Assembly: GCA_045126355.1 (NCBI GenBank) | Contig: JBGVOE010000009.1 | Coordinates: forward strand, 1 to 11,242 | Direction of reading: 5' to 3' | DNA from: CAZSIA01 sp045126355 | GTDB lineage: Bacteria; Bacillota_I; Bacilli_A; Acholeplasmatales; Anaeroplasmataceae | Length of the DNA stretch: 11,242 nucleotides | In this document: positions 6,181 through 11,242 of the stretch, one piece after another | How positions within the stretch are numbered: the stretch's first letter is position 1 | How the letters are laid out: every line of letters starts with the position of its first letter | The notes under the pieces: model-generated | Databases searched by the model: none | What the model saw: only the letters and a program-made list of their open reading frames with translations | Told to the model about the DNA's origin: nothing | Made by a program: the position numbers and the translations under genes

Positions 6181-8431
6181 AATCATTTATTATTATTTTT
6201 GGATTATCTCCAGTAATTTTTAATTTAATAACACCATTACTATTTTTAACAACTTCTAAATCAGTTAAATCACAACTATCTATATCTACATTATATAAAG
6301 TAATAGGGAATGCTTTTAAATAATAACCACTATATAATGAACCTATTGTAATTGAATTAAATTTAACTTCTTTATTTGCCTCAATAACTACCTTAGCCAC
6401 TTTATTATCAACTTTTAAATATGTAGCTAAATGATCTTTAATATATGTAAATCGGTTACTAAAGAAAGTAGTTAATTTACCTGAAGAGATATTATATTCT
6501 TCTAAAACCTTATTTCTAACATTTTCTTTACTTAGATTATTATTAGCTATATCTAAGAATGAAGTTACAAACTTTTCCTTAAATTCTTCATTAGCCATTA
6601 ATTTATGGAAGAATATATCATTTTTAAAGTCAGTAGCATATAAGAAATCACCAGTAAACGGATCAAACTTATAATCATATACGACAGTTAGTTCATCTTT
6701 TGTTAAGGTAGCCTCAGTTGCTACATAGTCTAAATCATATAACATGAAGCGCCACCTAGTATCGCCGTACTCATTTTCTTCTGCTTTATTTGTTCTCCAT
6801 AATAAATAATTTTTACGATAAGAAAAATCGAAGTTATTTATATATAATTGGATTGCATAATAATCAATTAAACTATCAACATCAACCATTCTGCAAAACT
6901 TTTCATAGTTATTTTGATTTTTAAAATTATTATTTTTAACAAAACTTTTCAATTCTTTATATTCATTATAACCACTATTATTTCCAACATCTAATTTATC
7001 ATCTTTAATAATAGTAACATTATTCTTATCAACTTTATAAGCATCAAATAAATAATCATCTGAATATTTTTGCATTATTGAATATGTTTGCCAGTACTCT
7101 CCATTTAAAAAGACGATACATTGTTCATATTCTTGCGTAGCTATATCTCTATCTTTTACTAAAGATTGAACAAAACCATCTCTAAATCTTTCATTTGATG
7201 GAGAATATCTATCATATTTTAAAATAAAGGATTTAGTTAGGGTAGTATTTTTAAATAAAGGATCTAAGAAATATTTTTCTCCATAACAACTTCTAGCATA
7301 AATATTAAAACTTTTATATAAAATACTTCTTCCACCATATCCATGAATACGCATACCACAATCTTGATTTAGCCTAAGGTCTCCAGCATTTAAATAAGTT
7401 AAGTTACAATCTCTTTCGCTAACTCTACCTTCTAAATCCCAGTTATAAACAGGAGCTTCTCCCTCGCTTCCTGAGGCAACATAATCATTATAAGCTTTTC
7501 CTTTTACATAAATACCATATTCATCATCAACTAAATTATAAGAATCTGTAACTAAAGAAATAATTTTATCATTTTTGTATTTATTTTTTCCAATAAAGTA
7601 ATTTTTAGTAACAACTTCACTTTGATTTCCATCTTTACTTATCGCTATCGCTCTAACAACAACCATTTTATCAATAGGTGAAGTATTATTGTTATTAAAA
7701 ACTGACATATCATTTCTTGATTTTAAAACGTTTGGATTATTACTAGGATCTTCTACTTTAATGCTATTTTTGTATAAAGTACTTTCCTTAGTAGGAATAC
7801 TACAATCAAGTGTATAATAAATATCTACATCTTCATTAGAAGTAATTGTTAAATCAAATGAAGTATTATAAAATCCACTTTCATTAGAGAAGATAGGAGT
7901 ATTAATTTGTTTATAAATAGGTTTACTTTCATTTTTCATATTTGGAGTAGGATTTAATACATTAAATGTTTCTACACCGTTTTTATTATATCTACCATAA
8001 GTTGTATTTAAACTTAATTCAGGAACAGTTATTTCTTCCAAAATCGTTTTATTAGGCATTGTAAAGTAAATAATTTCACCATTATTAGAAAGACCAAAAT
8101 TACCTAATAATTTTTCGTTTGACTTTGTATCTTTTTCAAAATAAACAATTAAATAACTCTTAGCTTTAATATAAACTGCTGGGAAAATATATTTATATAA
8201 ATTTGTTCTATCATCACTAATACCATAATTTTTTAAGAAGATATCCTCATTTGTTCTATTATATAATTCTATCCAATCGATATAATCATTATCAACGGTA
8301 GCTAATATTCCGTTATTTGTACAGATTTCATTAATAACTACGCCATTGTTGTTTTCTACTTTAAATAAATCACAACTACTTAAGCTTAGTAAAAAAGTTA
8401 TCATTACTAAAAATAATAAAAGTTTTTTCAC
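6179..8431 (-). CDS. Surface lipoprotein with lamin-tail and CotH kinase domains
   Basis: The 750-residue product begins with a lipoprotein signal peptide: basic KK, a hydrophobic core and lipobox LSSC with Cys20, so it should be lipid-anchored outside the cytoplasmic membrane. Residues 31-140 look like a lamin-tail (LTD) domain (VVINEI, DWIELYN, GISDD). Residues about 180-280 resemble a chitobiase C-terminal-type domain (IYYTLDCSIPT). About 287-670 resembles CotH kinase (GMRIHG at 359, INNFD with Asp535, WRFMLYDLDY with Asp566/Asp568). A beta-rich tail follows. CotH phosphorylates spore-coat proteins in Bacillus; targets of LTD-CotH lipoproteins are unknown to me. GTG at 8431 is chosen because GGAGGTG (8438-8444) precedes it, whereas the GTG at 8440 lies inside that site. 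It is a single-gene transcript with its own terminator. The domain boundaries are approximate. Confidence 0.85.
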   Translation of the reverse strand: MKKLLLFLVMITFLLSLSSCDLFKVENNNGVVINEICTNNGILATVDNDYIDWIELYNRTNEDIFLKNYGISDDRTNLYKYIFPAVYIKAKSYLIVYFEKDTKSNEKLLGNFGLSNNGEIIYFTMPNKTILEEITVPELSLNTTYGRYNKNGVETFNVLNPTPNMKNESKPIYKQINTPIFSNESGFYNTSFDLTITSNEDVDIYYTLDCSIPTKESTLYKNSIKVEDPSNNPNVLKSRNDMSVFNNNNTSPIDKMVVVRAIAISKDGNQSEVVTKNYFIGKNKYKNDKIISLVTDSYNLVDDEYGIYVKGKAYNDYVASGSEGEAPVYNWDLEGRVSERDCNLTYLNAGDLRLNQDCGMRIHGYGGRSILYKSFNIYARSCYGEKYFLDPLFKNTTLTKSFILKYDRYSPSNERFRDGFVQSLVKDRDIATQEYEQCIVFLNGEYWQTYSIMQKYSDDYLFDAYKVDKNNVTIIKDDKLDVGNNSGYNEYKELKSFVKNNNFKNQNNYEKFCRMVDVDSLIDYYAIQLYINNFDFSYRKNYLLWRTNKAEENEYGDTRWRFMLYDLDYVATEATLTKDELTVVYDYKFDPFTGDFLYATDFKNDIFFHKLMANEEFKEKFVTSFLDIANNNLSKENVRNKVLEEYNISSGKLTTFFSNRFTYIKDHLATYLKVDNKVAKVVIEANKEVKFNSITIGSLYSGYYLKAFPITLYNVDIDSCDLTDLEVVKNSNGVIKLKITGDNPKIIIND

Positions 8432-8466
8432 AAATAACACCTCCGCTTCTTATTATATCCTTATTA

Positions 8467-8475
8467 ATTATATCA
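8467..8475 (-). promoter_or_regulatory. Extended -10 promoter of the CotH lipoprotein gene
   Basis: The minus strand reads TGATATAAT, a consensus -10 (8467-8472) with the extended TG element. No good -35 lies 16-18 nt upstream. Transcription would start near 8460, about 30 nt before the GTG start. A second TATAAT at 8452-8457 is nearer the gene and lacks the TG. Confidence 0.55.
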
Positions 8476-8592
8476 TATTTACTATATTATATATATTCAT
8501 ATTTGTAATAAAATAAATAAATATTATGATGATATATATAATATAAATATTTTAGTTTTCATAGAGTAAACCTATCAAAAATTAAAAATATT

Positions 8593-8623
8593 AAGAAAAT
8601 GGATTTTATCTGACTATTTTCTT
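8593..8623. repeat. Inverted repeat upstream of the GH43 promoter
   Basis: AAGAAAAT (8593-8600) and ATTTTCTT (8616-8623) are perfect complements around a 15-nt spacer; GG/CT can extend the pairing to 10 bp with one G-U. A T-rich run follows on the plus strand. It lies about 30 bp upstream of the GH43 -10, so it is not in that transcript. It could be an operator or a chance A/T palindrome. Confidence 0.4.
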
Positions 8624-8651
8624 TTTTATTCGATATTTTAAATAAAAAGTA

Positions 8652-8660
8652 TGTTATAAT
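8652..8660 (+). promoter_or_regulatory. Extended -10 promoter of the GH43 gene
   Basis: TGTTATAAT gives a perfect TATAAT (8655-8660) with the upstream TG of an extended -10. The -35 region (around 8632-8637) is not consensus. Transcription would start near 8667, leaving a short leader of about 28 nt. This rules out the upstream TTG at 8662 as the translation start. Confidence 0.65.
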
Positions 8661-8694
8661 ATTGTTATATATAAATAAAGGATGGAATAGGAAA

Positions 8695-9633
8695 ATGAAT
8701 AATGATTCTTATATTTTAACAGCAAATAAAATTACAAAAAACGTTCCTGAAGGAATGTATTTAAATCCATTAATGGAAGGTGCAGACCCTTTTATCTTAA
8801 CACATGATGGTAAATATTATCTTTATGCAACAAACGCTAATGATGGTTATAAAGTGTTTGTTTCAGATAATTTAGCTGAATGGACTGATATGGGATATTG
8901 CTTAAAAAATACAGATGTAATGGGAGATAAATGGTTCTGGGCACCAGAAATCTTATATCGCAACAATCAATTCTATATGGTATATTCTTCTGAAGAACAT
9001 TTAGGAGTTGCAATTTCAAAAAGTCCTCTTGGACCATTCGTTCAAGAAGAGAAAAAATGGTTAATTAATGATTTAGCTATTGATGGTCATTTTTTTGTTG
9101 ATGAAGATGATCAAGTGTATTTATATTACGTTAAACTTGATGGTACTAACCAAATTTATGTAGCTAAAATGAATGATGATCTATTAAGTTTACAACAAGA
9201 AACTGAAACATTCTTAATCAAAGCTGAAGCAGAATGGGAAACAATTGACTGCTTAGTAACTGAAGGACCATTTGTATTAAAACATAATGGTAAATACTTT
9301 TTAACATATTCAGCAAATCATACAAGAAATGAAAACTACGCAGTAGGATACGCAGTTAGTGATTCTCCATTTGGACCATTTGTTAAATATGAAAAAAATC
9401 CTATCTTACATAAAACAAGTGAAGTTCACGGAACAGGTCATCATAGTTTCACTCTTTCATTAGATAAAAAAGATTTAATTTGTGTTTACCATCGTCATTG
9501 TAGCACAGAAGTATTCCAACCTCGTCTAGTATGTGTAGATAGAGCTGGTTTTGAAAAGAATGAAGCTGCACAAGATATCTTAGTAGTATACGGACCTACA
9601 AATTCACCTCAAAAACATTTCGGATTAAAATAA
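8695..9633 (+). CDS. Glycoside hydrolase family 43-type enzyme, cytoplasmic
   Basis: The 312-residue product has the five-bladed propeller signature motifs of GH43 (arabinosidase/xylosidase clan GH-F). The catalytic triad is visible: Asp31 in GADPF (base), Asp130 in AIDGHF (pKa modulator) and Glu190 in TEGPF (acid). WAPEI (82-86), repeated GPF turns and GTGHHSF near residue 258 also fit. There is no signal peptide, so it should act in the cytoplasm on imported oligosaccharides. The exact substrate (arabinosyl, xylosyl or galactosyl) cannot be read. The ATG at 8695 is chosen over an in-frame TTG at 8662 because the TTG falls next to the -10 box; AAAGGA (8677-8682) lies 12 nt before the ATG. 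It is a monocistronic gene with a strong terminator and no transporter or regulator beside it. Family GH32/GH68 relatives are less likely. Confidence 0.9.
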   Translation: MNNDSYILTANKITKNVPEGMYLNPLMEGADPFILTHDGKYYLYATNANDGYKVFVSDNLAEWTDMGYCLKNTDVMGDKWFWAPEILYRNNQFYMVYSSEEHLGVAISKSPLGPFVQEEKKWLINDLAIDGHFFVDEDDQVYLYYVKLDGTNQIYVAKMNDDLLSLQQETETFLIKAEAEWETIDCLVTEGPFVLKHNGKYFLTYSANHTRNENYAVGYAVSDSPFGPFVKYEKNPILHKTSEVHGTGHHSFTLSLDKKDLICVYHRHCSTEVFQPRLVCVDRAGFEKNEAAQDILVVYGPTNSPQKHFGLK

Positions 9634-9650
9634 TTTAATATTAAAATGAT

Positions 9651-9683
9651 AAAGTGTTACATAAAATTGTAACACTTTTTTTT
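9651..9683 (+). terminator. Rho-independent terminator of the GH43 gene
   Basis: A perfect 10-bp stem (AAAGTGTTAC with GTAACACTTT, 8-nt loop) leads directly into a T-run. It is the strongest intrinsic terminator on the plus strand. Confidence 0.9.
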
Positions 9684-9692
9684 CATATAAAA

Positions 9693-9721
9693 ACAAAAAA
9701 ACTTGATACTTTTGTATCAAG
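9693..9721 (-). terminator. Rho-independent terminator of the rRNA-tRNA operon
   Basis: On the minus strand, CTTGATAC pairs with GTATCAAG (8 bp, perfect, AAAA loop), then TTTTTTTGTTTTT. It lies 12 nt beyond the last tRNA-Glu and 9 bp from the opposing GH43 terminator. Confidence 0.9.
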
Positions 9722-9732
9722 ATCATGCCATC

Positions 9733-9809
9733 TGGTAGTCTGTACGGGATTCGAACCCGTGAATGCATGCGTGAAAGGCATGTGAGTTAAGCCGCTTCTC
9801 CAACAGACC
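9733..9809 (-). tRNA. tRNA-Glu (anticodon UUC), distal copy
   Basis: A complete 77-nt tRNA with encoded CCA. The acceptor is GGTCTGT with ACAGACT, the D stem GAG/CTC, and the anticodon stem CATGC/GCATG around CTTTCAC, giving TTC, which reads Glu GAA/GAG. The T arm is ACGGG-TTCGAAT-CCCGT. It is identical to the copy at 9881-9957. It is the last gene of the rRNA-tRNA cluster. Confidence 0.96.
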
Positions 9810-9815
9810 ATTTAT

Positions 9816-9838
9816 AAAAAAAAATTGGTTGAAAACCA
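9816..9838 (-). terminator. Possible weak terminator between the two tRNA-Glu genes
   Basis: On the minus strand, TGGTT pairs with AACCA around a 3-nt loop, then A and a run of nine T. The 5-bp stem is weak, so termination would be partial at best. It may attenuate the distal tRNA-Glu or be a relic of an independent tRNA gene. Confidence 0.35.
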
Positions 9839-9880
9839 TCTATACAATCAATATTGTTACCAATAGAATTTTAGAAAAAC

Positions 9881-9957
9881 TGGTAGTCTGTACGGGATTC
9901 GAACCCGTGAATGCATGCGTGAAAGGCATGTGAGTTAAGCCGCTTCTCCAACAGACC
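9881..9957 (-). tRNA. tRNA-Glu (anticodon UUC), proximal copy
   Basis: Identical in sequence to the tRNA-Glu at 9733-9809, with the same TTC anticodon and encoded CCA. It lies 6 nt after tRNA-Asn. Identity to the other copy ends within one base on either side of the tRNA, so the spacers are unrelated. Confidence 0.96.
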
Positions 9958-9963
9958 ACATAG

Positions 9964-10040
9964 TGGCGCCCACCGTAGGACTTGAACCTACGACCCCCTG
10001 ATTAACAGTCAGGTGCTCTAACCAACTGAGCTAGGTAGGC
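9964..10040 (-). tRNA. tRNA-Asn (anticodon GUU)
   Basis: A complete 77-nt tRNA with encoded CCA. The acceptor is GCCTACC with GGTGGGC, and the anticodon stem CCTGA/TCAGG surrounds CTGTTAA, giving GTT, which reads Asn. The T arm is GTAGG-TTCAAGT-CCTAC. The discriminator base G73 is as expected for Asn. It follows the 5S rRNA by 23 nt. Confidence 0.96.
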
Positions 10041-10063
10041 GTATAAAATTTTATAAAAGAATA

Positions 10064-10173
10064 GCCTGGCAACTTCCTACTCTCGCACAAACGTACTACC
10101 ATCGGCGATAAAGTGCTTAACTTCTGTGTTCGGGATGGGAACAGGTGTGTCCACTTTTCCATCATCACCAGAC
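10064..10173 (-). rRNA. rrf: 5S ribosomal RNA
   Basis: The minus strand carries the conserved 5S core: CACCTGTTCCCATCCCGAAC, then AGAAGTTAAG, CCGATGGTAGT and GAGAGTAGG. The ends GTCTGG and CCAGGC form helix I. The length is about 110 nt, against about 116 in B. subtilis; the missing bases are in the helix IV hairpin, between GGTAGT and GAGAGTAGG. It follows 23S by only about 31 nt. The spacer contains CTAGTTTTGAAAG, a motif type I associate with rRNA spacers of Bacilli. Confidence 0.96.
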
Positions 10174-10203
10174 TTTTCTTTCAAAACTAGATAAATCGTT
10201 GTA

Positions 10204-11242
<1,039 letters not shown>

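Larger units (their letters stand above)
8432..8694. other. Divergent AT-rich intergenic region
   Basis: This non-coding stretch of 263 bp lies between the CotH lipoprotein gene and the GH43 gene. It holds one extended -10 promoter for each direction, both ribosome binding sites, and an inverted repeat at 8593-8623. The rest is nearly pure A/T with no further structure I can support. Confidence 0.8.

Noticed and set aside
6179..8431. TGA used as a tryptophan codon (mycoplasma code)
   Set aside because: The CotH gene ends in TGA beside a terminator, and the tryptophans checked across genes are TGG. Read-through would add only three residues, so this single stop is weak evidence by itself, but nothing supports code 4.
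8662..8694. N-terminal extension of the GH43 protein from TTG at 8662
   Set aside because: The TTG is 2 bp from the extended -10 box, before the expected transcription start. The ATG at 8695 with AAAGGA upstream is consistent with the promoter.
8837..9037. Minus-strand open frame of 66 codons
   Set aside because: It is antisense within the GH43 gene near the WAPEI motif, with no promoter, ribosome binding site or recognisable domain.
9651..10040. CRISPR-like or mobile repeats suggested by the repeated 79-bp segment
   Set aside because: The repeat is exactly the tRNA-Glu gene; there are only two copies, no regular spacer array and no transposase or terminal inverted repeats.

Overview
The window looks like chromosomal DNA of a very AT-rich low-GC Gram-positive bacterium, in the Bacilli/Mollicutes-relative or Erysipelotrichia-like range. 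This is inference. The support is the base composition, strong purine-rich ribosome binding sites, sigma-A type promoters, a tandem 23S-5S-tRNA cluster, a Bacilli-like 23S-5S spacer and a short 5S rRNA. All tryptophans I checked are encoded by TGG, so the standard code 11 fits better than the mycoplasma code 4.

Layout, left to right. A tRNA-Cys(GCA) gene (43-116, minus) has a textbook promoter and a terminator. Next is an orphan protein gene of unknown function (192-965, minus), divergent from a two-gene plus-strand operon for uridine kinase (udk) and methylthioadenosine/S-adenosylhomocysteine nucleosidase (mtnN), which ends in a good terminator. Converging on it is a minus-strand peroxide-defence operon. 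In transcription order it holds two nearly identical dps genes, perR, ahpC and a reductase related to AhpF with its domains in swapped order. Its single strong promoter (6023-6051) carries a perfect 19-bp Fur-family palindrome at the -35 edge. Upstream of that is a large lipoprotein gene with lamin-tail, chitobiase-C-like and CotH-kinase regions (6179-8431, minus), then a cytoplasmic GH43-type glycosidase on the plus strand (8695-9633). From 9651 to the right end, back-to-back terminators separate the GH43 gene from the 3' end of a minus-strand rRNA operon: 23S (partial), 5S, tRNA-Asn and two identical tRNA-Glu genes.

How the genes fit together: the five-gene block is a coherent oxidative-stress unit. 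PerR would sense peroxide through bound iron. Dps would sequester iron and consume H2O2. AhpC would reduce peroxides, and the fused flavoprotein would pass NAD(P)H electrons to AhpC. udk and mtnN are housekeeping nucleoside salvage. The CotH lipoprotein and the GH43 enzyme look like surface or carbohydrate accessory functions without adjacent partners.

I found no CRISPR array, transposase, phage or toxin-antitoxin module. The most noteworthy items are the domain-swapped AhpF-like reductase within the perR operon, the recent tandem dps duplication, the Fur-like rather than classic Per-box operator in front of a perR operon, and the LTD-CotH lipoprotein.
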